From WHTK01 sp963711035 (GTDB lineage: Bacteria; Chloroflexota; Dehalococcoidia; DSTF01; WHTK01): a stretch of DNA of 64,000 bases. The stretch spans positions 620,001-684,000 of the forward strand of contig CAVQCN010000001.1 of the NCBI GenBank assembly GCA_963711035.1. Direction: 5' to 3'. The position numbers and the translations under genes are program-made. The notes below the pieces were generated by a model. It was given only the letters and a program-made list of their open reading frames with translations. It did no database searches and had not been told where the DNA came from. Shown one piece after another: positions 45,488 through 54,984 of the stretch (positions within the stretch are counted from its first letter, which is position 1; each line of letters begins with the position of its first letter).

Positions 45488-46639
45488 CTAGCGGCGCTGC
45501 GTGGCGAGGCGAGCGCCTTCCGACAGCGCCTCCAGCTTCGCCCAGACGATCTCGTTGTTCTGCCGCGCGATGCCGGCGCCCTGGGCAAAACCGCAGTCGC
45601 TGCTGGCGATCACGTTCTCCGGGCCGACCACGTCCGCGAACTGCTTGATGCGCTGGGCCACCAGCTCCGGGTGCTCGATGTGCGAGATCGCATGCGAGAT
45701 CACGCCGGGCAGGAGCAGCTTGCCGTCGGGCAGCTTGGTGTCCTGCCACACGACCCACTCCCACTCGTGGCGCGGATTGGCCGCCTCGATCGAGTAGGCC
45801 TGGCAGTTGATCTTCAGGATCAGATCGACGATGTCCGCCAGCGGCACATCGGTGGTGTGCGGGCCGGGCCACGAGCCCCAGCAAAGGTGGTAGCGTACCT
45901 GCTCCGGTGGGATGCCTTCCAGCGCGCGGTTCAGGGCGCGCAGGTTCATGTCCACCCAGGAGCGGTAATCGATGCCCGCATCCACGATCGGGTCGTACAG
46001 GTTCGTGAGGATGGCGTCGTCAGCCTGCACGATGAGGCCGGCGTCCGCGATGATCTTGTACTCCTCGTGCAGCGCGTCGGCGACCGCGAAGAGGAACTCC
46101 TCATCGTCCTTGTAGTACTCGTTCTTGTAGTTCACCGAGATGCTGCACGGCGCTACGACCGGCAGGAAGCCCTCGGTCACGTTGACCTGGGCCAACGCCG
46201 CCTTGAGGTTGTCGACGTCACGTTGCATCTGGCGACGACCCTCGTCGGTGTATGTGATCGGGCCGACGCAGGTCGCCTGGCGCATGAACGCGGCGCCGCG
46301 GGGCAGCGTCTGGTCGTAGAACTCCTTGAAGCGGCGCTCGCGGTCCCAGCCGATGAAGCCGACGCGCTGCGGCACGCCTTCGCGCATCTCGAAACCGGTG
46401 AGGCGCTCCGTCAGGTAGAGCCAGCTCGACTTGCCGAACTCGCCGTCGCTGACGACGTCGACGCCGCACTCGGCCTGCTTCTTCACGACTTCGAGGACGT
46501 CCGCCTTGAGGGCGGCCTCGTACTGGGCGACGTCATAGGGCTCGCCGGCCGCGATCTTGCTGTTGTAATCGATAATCCGCTGGGGACGGATCATGCTGCC
46601 GACGTGGGTCGTCAGATACCGCTCGGCGCTGTTCTTCAT
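45488..46639 (-). CDS. MetE-like protein, copy 2 (intact)
   Basis: A 383-residue single-domain MetE-like protein, nearly identical along most of its length to copy 1. Motifs: TTHVGSMIRPQRI at the N-terminus, GVDVVSDGEFGKSSWL near residue 52, the zinc ligands HLC near residue 257, Glu in AYSIEAANPRHE and Cys in VIASSDCGF near residue 348. ATG at 46639 has GAGGAG upstream. It preserves all metal ligands of methionine synthase II, but only the C-terminal barrel is present. In relatives this architecture is often described as a methyltransferase of unknown acceptor. Confidence 0.88.
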   Translation of the reverse strand: MKNSAERYLTTHVGSMIRPQRIIDYNSKIAAGEPYDVAQYEAALKADVLEVVKKQAECGVDVVSDGEFGKSSWLYLTERLTGFEMREGVPQRVGFIGWDRERRFKEFYDQTLPRGAAFMRQATCVGPITYTDEGRRQMQRDVDNLKAALAQVNVTEGFLPVVAPCSISVNYKNEYYKDDEEFLFAVADALHEEYKIIADAGLIVQADDAILTNLYDPIVDAGIDYRSWVDMNLRALNRALEGIPPEQVRYHLCWGSWPGPHTTDVPLADIVDLILKINCQAYSIEAANPRHEWEWVVWQDTKLPDGKLLLPGVISHAISHIEHPELVAQRIKQFADVVGPENVIASSDCGFAQGAGIARQNNEIVWAKLEALSEGARLATQRR

Positions 46640-46792
46640 CGCTGACTCCTCGCTTGGCCCGCAACAGGACCGGCTACATAAACATGGAAATGCGTCTGCC
46701 CCTCGACCAACCAATCGCACGTGGATTGATCGAGAGCGCTGTAAAGTCGGGGCGGCCTGACGATACCCAGCCCGTCTGGCCCAGTCAAGGCG

Positions 46793-49105
46793 CTACGTCG
46801 ATGCCTGGCGCAGGCCCTCCAGCACGCGCTCCGGCGTGATCGGTAGCGTGCGAATGCGCACGCCGGTCGCGTCGTAGACGGCGTTGGCAATCGTCGCTGC
46901 CGGCAGCGCAAGGGGCGGCTCGCCGATGGCCTTGGCGCCGTATGGCCCCACCGGGTCAAAGACGTCGGCGAGGACGATCTCGAAGGAGCGTGGGATGTCG
47001 CGGATCGTCGGCAGCTTGAACGTATCGAGGTTCGCTACCGACGGGTTCCCGCTCGACGGGTCCACGTCGATCTGCTCCGACAGCGCATAGCCCAACCCTT
47101 GCAGCACGCCACCGTAGATCTGGCCCTTCACGCCCATCAGGTTCACCGGCCGGCCGCAGTCGTGCGCGGCGACGTACTTGAGCACCGCCACCTCGCCCGT
47201 CTCCGGGTCGACCTCCACCTCGGCGAAGTGCGCGGCGAACGAGTTAACGATGCTGGAATCGCTGCCGGCGCGCGTGCTGGCCTCACCAATGACGTGTGGC
47301 GGCTGCGCCCGCGAGACCACCTCGGCAAACGTCAGGCGCCGCTCCGGGATGCCCCGTACGAAGATCACGCCGTCCTCGACCGCGAGCTCGTCCGGCGCCG
47401 ACTCCAGCAGCCGGGAAGCCGCCTCGAGCAGCTGCCTTCGCGCGTCCAGTGCCGCTGCCCGCACGGCAATGCCCGACGAGAACGTCGTGGTAGAACCGGC
47501 CGTCGGATGAGCGAAGGGCGTCGCGTCCGAGTCGGCGAAGTAGCCCGTGATGCGGCCGAGCGGCAGACCCAGCGTCTCGGCGGCGATAACGCTGAGGACG
47601 GTGTTCGAGCCCTGGCCGACGTCCAGCGTCCCCATAATCAGCTCGGCCGTGCCGTCCGCGTTGACCCGCACGATCGAGGACGAAGGCATCTGGCCCGTCT
47701 GGTAGATCGACGCCGCCATGCCGAGGCCGCGCAACACCTCGCGGCCATCGTCCAGCCGCACGCGCTGGCGGCGCGGACCGGCCGGCCTCGGCGTCCACCC
47801 GGCTGCCGCAGCTCCCTTGTTCAAACACTGATCGAGGCCGATGCTCGAGAACGGGATGCCGCCCTCGATGGGCTGCGGCGGCACCAGGCGCTCGCCGGGC
47901 CGCCAGGGCGTGCCTTCCTGGCCTTCCTGCGGCACCTGGTTCTTCTGGCGAAACTCCAGCGGGTCCATACCCAGCAACTCGGCCACTTTGTCGACGTGCG
48001 ATTCCAGCGCGAAGTGGCCCTGCGGCGCGCCCAACGCCCGGTAGGAGCCGGCCACCGGCATGTTCGTGTACGCCACGCGGCCTTCGTAGCGCACGTTGGC
48101 GCAGCGATAGAGATACGTGATCGCGTGGCCGGCGCGGCGCACGACGTTGACGCCGGGGACGTACGGCCCCGTGTTCATCAAGCACTGGGCGTCGATGGCG
48201 GTAATCGAGCCGTCGCGGCGCACGCCCATCTTGATGTGCGTGATCGAGGGATGACGCCAGCGGCCGGACCGCAGCTCCTCACTGAAAGAGTAGACGACCT
48301 TCACGGGACGGTCCGCTTTGCGGGCGAGCAGCGCGGCCAGGTATTGCAGCCGGCTCTCGTCCTTGTTGCCGAAGCTGCCGCCCACCATCGGCGCGACGAT
48401 GCGGATCGTATTCAGCGGCAGGCCCAGCACGGTAGCGAGTCGCTGGCGGTCGCCGTGCGTGTTGCGGCCCGACTTCCAGATGGTGAGCTGGCCGCCCTCC
48501 CAGTAGGCGATACAGCCGCGTGGCTCCAGCGGCAGCGCGGACGTCGGTCCGGTCGAGTAGGTCTCTTCGACGACGAGGTCGGCCTGGCGCATGCCCTCAT
48601 TCACGTCGCCTCGTTCAAGGAGGATAGGACGGCCGGTGGCCAAATTGCCGCTGGCGCGCACCGTTGGCGCGTCTGCTCGCAGCGCGGCCTCCGGGTCGAA
48701 GACGGCGGGCAACTCTCCGTAGCGCACCCGGATCAGCTCGAGGGCGGCCTCGGCGACCTCGGGCGAGTCGGCGGCAACCGCCGCGACCTCGTCGCCGACG
48801 TGACGCACGCGGTTCTCCAGGACGTAGACGGGCGATTCGGTCGCCGGTTCGATTGCCAGCCCCGTCGCGGGCGCGTCACGATACGTGATTACCGCCCGCA
48901 CGCCGGGCAACTCCTCGGCCGCCGACGTGTCCAGCTCGACGATGTCGGCGTGCGCCACCGGGCTGCGCAGGATCTTCCCCCACAGCATGCCTGGCTGCGT
49001 GAGGTCGGCGATAAACCGCCCGTCGCCGTTCACCTTGGCGATGCCATCGATATTGGCGTGGTTGCGGCCGATGAGCGAGTCCGGCGCGCCCGCGGTCTCA
49101 CTCAT
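46793..49105 (-). CDS. Molybdenum hydroxylase large subunit (xanthine dehydrogenase family)
   Basis: A 770-residue molybdopterin-binding subunit. GIAKVNGDGRFIADL and MLWGKILRSPVAHADI open it, MVGGSFGNKDE near residue 245, GSYRALGAPQGHFALE near 345 (substrate-site Arg and Gly-rich loop), DVGQGSNTVLS near 490 and the C-terminal AKAIGEPPLALPA with the catalytic Glu. The FAD and 2Fe-2S subunits that normally accompany it are not adjacent, so they are either elsewhere or the protein works with other partners. ATG at 49105 is chosen; a TTG four codons earlier is possible. It could oxidise a purine, aldehyde or N-heterocycle. Confidence 0.9.
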   Translation of the reverse strand: MSETAGAPDSLIGRNHANIDGIAKVNGDGRFIADLTQPGMLWGKILRSPVAHADIVELDTSAAEELPGVRAVITYRDAPATGLAIEPATESPVYVLENRVRHVGDEVAAVAADSPEVAEAALELIRVRYGELPAVFDPEAALRADAPTVRASGNLATGRPILLERGDVNEGMRQADLVVEETYSTGPTSALPLEPRGCIAYWEGGQLTIWKSGRNTHGDRQRLATVLGLPLNTIRIVAPMVGGSFGNKDESRLQYLAALLARKADRPVKVVYSFSEELRSGRWRHPSITHIKMGVRRDGSITAIDAQCLMNTGPYVPGVNVVRRAGHAITYLYRCANVRYEGRVAYTNMPVAGSYRALGAPQGHFALESHVDKVAELLGMDPLEFRQKNQVPQEGQEGTPWRPGERLVPPQPIEGGIPFSSIGLDQCLNKGAAAAGWTPRPAGPRRQRVRLDDGREVLRGLGMAASIYQTGQMPSSSIVRVNADGTAELIMGTLDVGQGSNTVLSVIAAETLGLPLGRITGYFADSDATPFAHPTAGSTTTFSSGIAVRAAALDARRQLLEAASRLLESAPDELAVEDGVIFVRGIPERRLTFAEVVSRAQPPHVIGEASTRAGSDSSIVNSFAAHFAEVEVDPETGEVAVLKYVAAHDCGRPVNLMGVKGQIYGGVLQGLGYALSEQIDVDPSSGNPSVANLDTFKLPTIRDIPRSFEIVLADVFDPVGPYGAKAIGEPPLALPAATIANAVYDATGVRIRTLPITPERVLEGLRQAST

Positions 49106-49388
49106 CGCGGGCACCAATCGTTGCTACAAAACATCTCGGCCGGATCGTACACCTGATCGCGGCGGCGAGAGCGGAGGAGACGGTTCGCTTGGCGATTACT
49201 GCGGCCAGCCGTTTCGCGACCGTGACCGGTTGTCTAATTGCTCGTGAAGATTGCATTTCCTCCGCATAACGCTGCGGTGACAACGCCAACCGCACAAGTC
49301 GTGTGCTGCGTCGACCCCAACCAATTCACTCACCCTTCCACCCTACCGATAATGAATCAGAGAGCCGTAAACCGCGGCATATTGCGCA

Positions 49389-51839
49389 ATGACAAACAAC
49401 TCGCCGGCGTATCGCTGGACCAGAGACTTCGGATTCGCCGTCCTGCTCATCGAGCCGGGAGACTGCATCCGTCAGTACACGCAATCGAACCTGGCCGAAC
49501 CGTGGCCCGATCTACCGACCGACAAGATTGCGGGGGCCTGGTTTGACTATCCGCAGCTGATCGCCGCGCTCAGGACGGCCCAATCGTCCCGGCCCACGAA
49601 TAGCGTGATGGTCCGGTTCAACCGCTACATGACCTGGACGTTCTCCTTCTCGCCCCTCACTCTGGGTGAAGAGCAACTCGTCGTCTGCTTCGCCAGACCG
49701 ATCGGCCGGCGCATCCGTCAGACCATGGACGAGCCCCTGGCGAGGATCGGCGGCGGCTCGCGACGCGATGAGCGCCTCGACAGCCTCAAGCGAAATGCCG
49801 TCGAGATGATGGCGAACGCCCTGGACGCAGACGCGGTAGCCATCTTCAGCGCCGCGGCGGACGGACATAGGCTGCGGCTCGACGCGGTCTGGCCGCCCAC
49901 GTTGTCCTCGCAAGAAGTAGAGCACTCGGCGGAAATCGAAGCGCTGGACCTCGCTCAGGCCGTGAATTTCCCGACACTTAGCTACGCCCGACCTGTCCTG
50001 ATCGCCGGACTGCCGGACCGGATCCAGAGCGCGTCGTGCGTGCCCCTCATTGCCGACAGCGAGGTAGCGGGCATCATCGCCGCGTACTCCGGGCAGGAGT
50101 GGCTCCTGGCGGACGAGGAGACTGCGTTCCTTGGCATCGTTGCCCAAATGATCGGCGACAGGATCGCGAAGGAACGAGCGACGAGCGCGCAGACCCGCCT
50201 CACTAAGATCCTGGACACCACGACGGACCTCGTCATGCTGGCGGAACCCAACGGGCGCCGCATTTATATGAACCCTGCGGTGAAGCAGTTGCTCGGCATC
50301 TCCTCGGATGCAGACATCGAGGGAACCCGGCTCGGCGAGAACCGGCCTGCATGGGCTCGGAAGCACTTCCAGAACGTGGCGCTGGCCACGGCTATCGAGG
50401 AAGGCACTTGGGTCGGTGAATCTGCCCTCCTGGCGGCCGACGGACGCGAGATTCCCGTCTCCCAGGTGATCATTGCCCACCGCGGCAGCGACGGCTCTAT
50501 CGAGTACATCTCCTCGATCTCGCGCGACATCAGCGATATCAAGAGCCACGAAGCCCAGCTTCAGGAAGCCGCCGACAGCGATCCGCTCACCGGCCTGGCC
50601 AACCGAAGACGCTTCGTCGAGGCGATCGAAGAAGCCATCCAGGAAGACGGTCCCCAGGCCCTGTTCTTCATCGACCTGGACGACTTCAAGGCGATCAACG
50701 ACAGCCTCGGGCACGCGGCCGGGGACCGCTTTCTGCGCGCCTTCGCGGATACGCTGGCCAATACCTTCAACGATCGTGCAGTCGTTGCCCGGCCCGGCGG
50801 CGATGAGTTCGCCCTTCTGCTACCGCTGAGCGAGTCCGAAACGAGCGAAGCTGCCGAGAAGCTCCTCCAGACCATCCGTACCCTGCGCGTCCAGATCGAC
50901 GGCGTCGCCGTCAGCACTACGGCAAGCATCGGAGTTGCGCAGGAAAGCCACGCCGAGAACGCGGATGAGCTGTTGCTGCACGCCGACGTGGCCATGTACG
51001 AAGCGAAGGATGCCGGGGGCAACGGCTGGGTCCTCTACCAGCCCGGTCTCGGTGGCAGGCAGCCGCGCGCAACCCCGTTGCAGTGGCGCCAGCGCATTCC
51101 CGAAGCGCTGGCCGCCGGCAACTTCGTGCTCCACGCGCAGCCCATCGTGCGTCTGGCAACGAACGAGGTCTGCGGCTACGAACTGCTGCTCCGCCTCAAG
51201 GACCGCCGGGGCCGGATTACACACCCGGCGACGTTCCTGCAAGCTGCGGAAGCGTCCGGCCTCATCCAGAACATCGACCGATGGGTGGCTCGTGAAGCCC
51301 TCCGCATCGCCGCCACGATCCAGGACACGCATCCTGACATCGAGCTGTCAGTCAACATGTCGGCGCGTGCGTTCGGCGACCGCACACTCCTGGCCGAAAT
51401 CGCCACGGAGAGCAAGCGGCTGCATGTAAACACAGAAATGCTCTGGTTCGAAGTGACGGAGACGGCCGCCGTGGCGAACGTCGTCCAGGCCCAGAGCTTC
51501 CTCGCCGATCTCAGCAGCCTCGGGTTTCGCATTGCCCTCGACGATTTCGGCGGCGGGTCTTCCAGCTTCGCGCAACTCCGCAACCTGTCTGTAGACCGCA
51601 TAAAGATAGACGGCGCCTTCATACAATCGCTGCCCGAGAGCCTGACCGACCAGCAGTTCGTCAAGGCTATCGCCCGGGTGGCGAACGACCTCGGCATCCA
51701 GACGGTAGCTGAATTCGTCAGCGACGCCGAGACGACCGCCATTCTCACGAAGCTCGGCGTCACGATGGGTCAGGGCTACTACTTGGGCCGGCCGAGACCG
51801 TTCGACTCAGTCGTAAGGCCCCAGCAGCTGGCCGCGTAG
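49389..51839 (+). CDS. GAF-PAS-GGDEF-EAL cyclic di-GMP protein
   Basis: An 816-residue signalling protein without membrane segments. A GAF-like domain occupies about residues 130-260, PAS about 270-390, GGDEF about 395-560 (ARPGGDEFALL near 470, intact signature; no RxxD inhibitory site before it) and EAL about 570-810. The EAL motif itself reads ELL (GYELLLRL), but SVNMSAR, FEVTETA, LDDFGGG and DRIKIDG are present, while AEFVSD lacks the usual terminal Glu. It is probably an active diguanylate cyclase with weak or absent phosphodiesterase activity. It could supply c-di-GMP to the PilZ-containing synthase at 29578-31495. Confidence 0.9.
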   Translation: MTNNSPAYRWTRDFGFAVLLIEPGDCIRQYTQSNLAEPWPDLPTDKIAGAWFDYPQLIAALRTAQSSRPTNSVMVRFNRYMTWTFSFSPLTLGEEQLVVCFARPIGRRIRQTMDEPLARIGGGSRRDERLDSLKRNAVEMMANALDADAVAIFSAAADGHRLRLDAVWPPTLSSQEVEHSAEIEALDLAQAVNFPTLSYARPVLIAGLPDRIQSASCVPLIADSEVAGIIAAYSGQEWLLADEETAFLGIVAQMIGDRIAKERATSAQTRLTKILDTTTDLVMLAEPNGRRIYMNPAVKQLLGISSDADIEGTRLGENRPAWARKHFQNVALATAIEEGTWVGESALLAADGREIPVSQVIIAHRGSDGSIEYISSISRDISDIKSHEAQLQEAADSDPLTGLANRRRFVEAIEEAIQEDGPQALFFIDLDDFKAINDSLGHAAGDRFLRAFADTLANTFNDRAVVARPGGDEFALLLPLSESETSEAAEKLLQTIRTLRVQIDGVAVSTTASIGVAQESHAENADELLLHADVAMYEAKDAGGNGWVLYQPGLGGRQPRATPLQWRQRIPEALAAGNFVLHAQPIVRLATNEVCGYELLLRLKDRRGRITHPATFLQAAEASGLIQNIDRWVAREALRIAATIQDTHPDIELSVNMSARAFGDRTLLAEIATESKRLHVNTEMLWFEVTETAAVANVVQAQSFLADLSSLGFRIALDDFGGGSSSFAQLRNLSVDRIKIDGAFIQSLPESLTDQQFVKAIARVANDLGIQTVAEFVSDAETTAILTKLGVTMGQGYYLGRPRPFDSVVRPQQLAA

Positions 51840-52396
51840 TCCCTATCCCGACCCCTGCCCGCCGCCCGCGACGGTCGAACATGGAGAACTCCCGCTTCAG
51901 TGAGCGGCGGATCCTGACTTTGCCGTTGACGGCCGGCTCGAACTATAATGACTTGCCTTGTAGGGCACATAGACAGCGTCTAGATCTTGGTTCATTTATC
52001 CAATGTTTGACCCAGGACGACGCGCGACAATGGGCACTCATTAAGGGGGGAATGCTTCAGACCACCTAGTGGAGCAGGTGGAATGGGAGTGACGTACTGG
52101 GACCCATCACAATTGCGGCGTTCGATTCTGAGCGTCGCGCCTCTTCGAACAGCAACCAGGTCATCGGAACGAAAGGGACCGTTTGCCGGCCCCAGGGTTT
52201 CCCGTTTCGATGGCTTCCTCAAGCGGACGTAGGCACACGTCCGCATCGGTGCTGTCGACAGTCTCGTCACCGCCGTTAGACCCACTCCACGCCAGAGCGA
52301 GAACAGTCGCGCCGGACGCTGAAACTCGTCCGGCGAACGTCGGATTTGGTGCCTCATTGCAGGCCCAAGGCAATCTCAGTTTTAGGAGGATGCACT
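51840..52396. other. Long leader region of the substrate-binding-protein gene
   Basis: A 557-base gap without a recognised gene. It contains a candidate promoter (51920-51949) and a short hairpin near 52058 (CCACCT...AGGTGG). A leader of more than 400 bases would follow that promoter. No riboswitch class is recognised. Confidence 0.4.
51920..51949 (+). promoter_or_regulatory. Candidate sigma70-type promoter
   Basis: TTGCCG, an 18-base spacer and a perfect TATAAT. A TTGACG nearer the -10 box is only 12 bases away and so less suitable. It would drive the long leader and the substrate-binding-protein gene. Confidence 0.5.
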
Positions 52397-54133
52397 GTGG
52401 AGCAAAACTACTGGAATAGGATTACGCAGCAGCGAATGGATCGTCGCCGTCTGCTCAAGTCCGGCGCCGCCCTCTCGGTTGGCGGAGCGACGCTGGCGTT
52501 GGTTGGCTGCAGCAGCAACAGCAACGGCGGCGGCGGCTCGTCCGCGTCTCCGACCTCCGGCCTCGCGTCGCCGCCCGCGGCCGGACCGACTGCGGTCGGC
52601 ACGCCAAAGTCGGGTGGCCGCCTCGTCCGCGCCCGGGCGAGCGGACCTGACAGCTTCGACCCGTACGCCGTCTGGCTCGAGGGTCACATCTACTCCAGCC
52701 TGCACGTCTACGACCACCCGATCTCCACGCGCCTTGCCAAGGAGTACTCGCCCTTCAAGCTCGAGGCGGCCGACAAGATGGAGCTCGTTGACCCGACGAC
52801 GGTAAGGCTCACCCTGAAGCCAGACCTGGTGTACGACAACCAGGCGCCGGTCAACGGCCGCGCCGTCAAGGCGTCGGACATCGTCAACGCGCAGAACTTC
52901 GTCAAGAACAACCCGGCAGCCACGAACAGCTTCCAGGTCGTCTACATGGACAGCATCGAGGCCCCGGACGACCAGACTGTCATCTGGCACCTGACGCAGC
53001 CCAACGCATACCTCTTTAGTGGCACCCAGATGGGCGAGCAGAGCGCTCAGATGATGGTCCCGCCCGAGATCCTGGAGATGGACCTCGCGTCCACCAAGCC
53101 GGTGGGCAGCGGTCCGTATCGCCTCAAGGAATTCACGACAAGCGCCGACTACGTCTGGGAGAAGAACCCGACCTCCCGCTTTGTGAAGGACGGCCTGCCG
53201 TACACGCAGGAGCGCGAGTACATCACCATTGCCGACCCGTCTGCGGTCGAGGCTTCCTTCAGCAGCGGCCAGCTGCACGCCGTCGAGCAGACGACGCCGG
53301 ACCAGCGCGACCGCCTGAAGAAGAGCCTCGGCGACAAGATGTACGTCATCACCTACCTGGCGTTGAACCCGTTCACGTTCAATATCATGGGCAAGAAGTC
53401 GCTCAACCCGCTGAAGGCGGACGACCGCGTGCGACAGGCAGCATACAAGGCGCTCAACCGGCAGCAGTTCCTCGATCTGCTGTACAAGGGTGAGGGCGTG
53501 ATACCTCCGGGCATCCTGCAGCCACCACAGGCGGACTACCAGATCGACTGGAATGACAAGACGCCGAACGGCATGACGGTCACCGAGATCTGGTCGCAGG
53601 ACATCCAGCAGGCAAAGCAGCTCATCTCCGCTGCCGGCGTCGGCGACCAGGAATGGGAGATCAACCCGTTCGTGAGTTCGACGGGCCTGAACGAGCAGTC
53701 GGCCCAGATCCTGCAGACGCAGCTGGGCCAGGCAGGCCTGAAGCTGAAGATCGTGCCGCTGCCGGGCGCCCAGGGCCTACCCAAGGCGCACGACGGCAAG
53801 ATGTTCATGTTCACCGGCGGCCACCCGGCCTACGACAGCCCGCAGACGCCGATGCGCCAGCAGGCGACGGACTCGCACAACGAGTTCGGCTGGACGGGCC
53901 TGGAAGACCCGGACGTCGATGCTCTGGTCGAGAAGTCGGAGGTCGCAACGGACCGCGACCAGAACATCGCCCTGGTGAAGCAGCTGCAGCTACTCTGTCT
54001 GAGCAAGTGGGGCGGCTACTTCCAGCTGCTAACCCACAACACGGACTTGCTGCTCCGCTCTGAGGTCCAGGACTGGGAGTACGACGCGGCCGAGACCGTG
54101 ACCTACCTGGCGAAGACCTGGCTCAACGCCTAG
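52397..54133 (+). CDS. ABC transporter substrate-binding lipoprotein (SBP family 5), Tat signal
   Basis: A 578-residue extracellular solute-binding protein of the oligopeptide/nickel family 5. The N-terminus MDRRRLLKSGAALSVGGATL is a twin-arginine signal followed by the lipobox LVGC near residue 37, then a Ser/Pro linker. Family signatures include AADKMELVDPTTVRLTLKP, PVNGRAVKASDIVNAQNF and GSGPYRLKEF near residue 236. GTG at 52397 has AGGAGG at ideal spacing. No permease or ATPase gene is adjacent, so it is an orphan binding protein that must use a transporter encoded elsewhere. A strong terminator follows. Confidence 0.9.
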   Translation: MEQNYWNRITQQRMDRRRLLKSGAALSVGGATLALVGCSSNSNGGGGSSASPTSGLASPPAAGPTAVGTPKSGGRLVRARASGPDSFDPYAVWLEGHIYSSLHVYDHPISTRLAKEYSPFKLEAADKMELVDPTTVRLTLKPDLVYDNQAPVNGRAVKASDIVNAQNFVKNNPAATNSFQVVYMDSIEAPDDQTVIWHLTQPNAYLFSGTQMGEQSAQMMVPPEILEMDLASTKPVGSGPYRLKEFTTSADYVWEKNPTSRFVKDGLPYTQEREYITIADPSAVEASFSSGQLHAVEQTTPDQRDRLKKSLGDKMYVITYLALNPFTFNIMGKKSLNPLKADDRVRQAAYKALNRQQFLDLLYKGEGVIPPGILQPPQADYQIDWNDKTPNGMTVTEIWSQDIQQAKQLISAAGVGDQEWEINPFVSSTGLNEQSAQILQTQLGQAGLKLKIVPLPGAQGLPKAHDGKMFMFTGGHPAYDSPQTPMRQQATDSHNEFGWTGLEDPDVDALVEKSEVATDRDQNIALVKQLQLLCLSKWGGYFQLLTHNTDLLLRSEVQDWEYDAAETVTYLAKTWLNA

Positions 54134-54160
54134 TTCGTCTTCTGCACCGTTAGTTCCACG

Positions 54161-54194
54161 AGAGGCGCGGTCGGCAAATGCCGACCGCGCCTCT
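54161..54194 (+). terminator. Terminator hairpin
   Basis: A perfect 16-base inverted repeat (AGAGGCGCGGTCGGCA arm) with a 2-base AA loop, 27 bases after the substrate-binding-protein stop, followed by ATTC. Strong stem but poor T-tract. Confidence 0.75.
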
Positions 54195-54282
54195 ATTCAC
54201 ACCAATCGCCTCGTAAGATTCGAGCCCTCAAGTACAATTCGACCGGAGATCCGCGATCCGTTTGAGTGAGGGAGAGACAACC

Positions 54283-54816
54283 ATGCCGTTGCAGTCAGAA
54301 GACCTGATCAAGTTCCTGCGCAACCTGCGAGCCGTGCGCGAGTACACGCCCCAGCCGGTTTCCGAGGACGTGATCCGCGACATTCTGGAAGTCGGACGCT
54401 GGTCCGGCAGCGCGAGCAACTGGCAGCCTTCCGAGATCGTGGTCGTGCGCGACGCGGCCATCCGGCAACAGATCGCCGAGAACGGCGCGCGTCCGGCGGC
54501 CGGAGCCGCCGCCGTCCTGCTCGTAGTGACACCTGACGACCCGGAGAAGCACGACCTCGAGGTGTTCGACAACGGCCGCCTGATCGAACGGCTGCTGCTG
54601 GCCGCGAAGGCGCACGGTCTCGGCGCCAACATCGCCACCTTGAAAGGCGAAGGACCCGACATCATCAAGCAGTCGCTGGGCATCCCGGCAGACCGCCGCG
54701 TCTGGAGCGTCGTAACCATCGGCCACATCGACGTCGAGGCGCGCCGGGCGCGGCCGAAGAGCCCGATGGCGGGACGCAAGGAGAGCGGCAACTTCATCCA
54801 CTGGGAGCGCTACTAG
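54283..54816 (+). CDS. Nitroreductase family protein
   Basis: A 177-residue FMN-dependent nitroreductase. LRNLRAVREYTPQPVSEDVI at the N-terminus holds the FMN phosphate-contacting Arg residues, GRWSGSASNWQPSEIVVV near residue 40 and AKAHGLGANIATLKGEG near residue 112 are typical. Short for the family. ATG at 54283 has GAGGGAGAG upstream. It lies 169 bases before the CoA-transferase pair and could be co-regulated. It reduces nitroaromatics, quinones or enones in relatives; the natural substrate is unknown. Confidence 0.88.
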   Translation: MPLQSEDLIKFLRNLRAVREYTPQPVSEDVIRDILEVGRWSGSASNWQPSEIVVVRDAAIRQQIAENGARPAAGAAAVLLVVTPDDPEKHDLEVFDNGRLIERLLLAAKAHGLGANIATLKGEGPDIIKQSLGIPADRRVWSVVTIGHIDVEARRARPKSPMAGRKESGNFIHWERY

Positions 54817-54839
54817 GGGCCCACCTGATGAAACAATGC

Positions 54840-54866
54840 GTCATTCCGAGCCCCGCGAGGAATGAC
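54840..54866. repeat. Palindromic repeat unit (CATTCC...GGAATG type)
   Basis: GTCATTCC, an 11-base GC-rich loop and GGAATGAC. It resembles a dispersed intergenic palindrome (GTCATTCCGAG...GAGGAAT) common in many bacterial genomes. It lies just after the nitroreductase gene. Only one copy was seen here. Confidence 0.5.
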
Positions 54867-54984
54867 AGGCAGCGGCGCCGACTAGACCGTCACAGACGTT
54901 GGTGGGCGACTGCCGAAATCGGCCCGTGAGATTTGTCAGCCCGACCCGTCAAGCCGCGTTGGCGTCAGGAGTACACTGGCGCCC

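Noticed and set aside
47099..49156. A 685-codon open frame on the plus strand, opposite the molybdenum hydroxylase gene
   Set aside because: It is the antisense shadow of a well-conserved gene in high-GC sequence; its translation is Arg/His/Val/Asp-rich with no family motifs.
51928..51949. TTGACG with TATAAT as the promoter before the substrate-binding protein
   Set aside because: The spacer is only 12 bases. TTGCCG with 18 bases fits better.
51960..52396. A known riboswitch class in the long leader
   Set aside because: I could not match any conserved core (cobalamin, TPP, SAM, FMN, glycine) by eye; left as unexplained.
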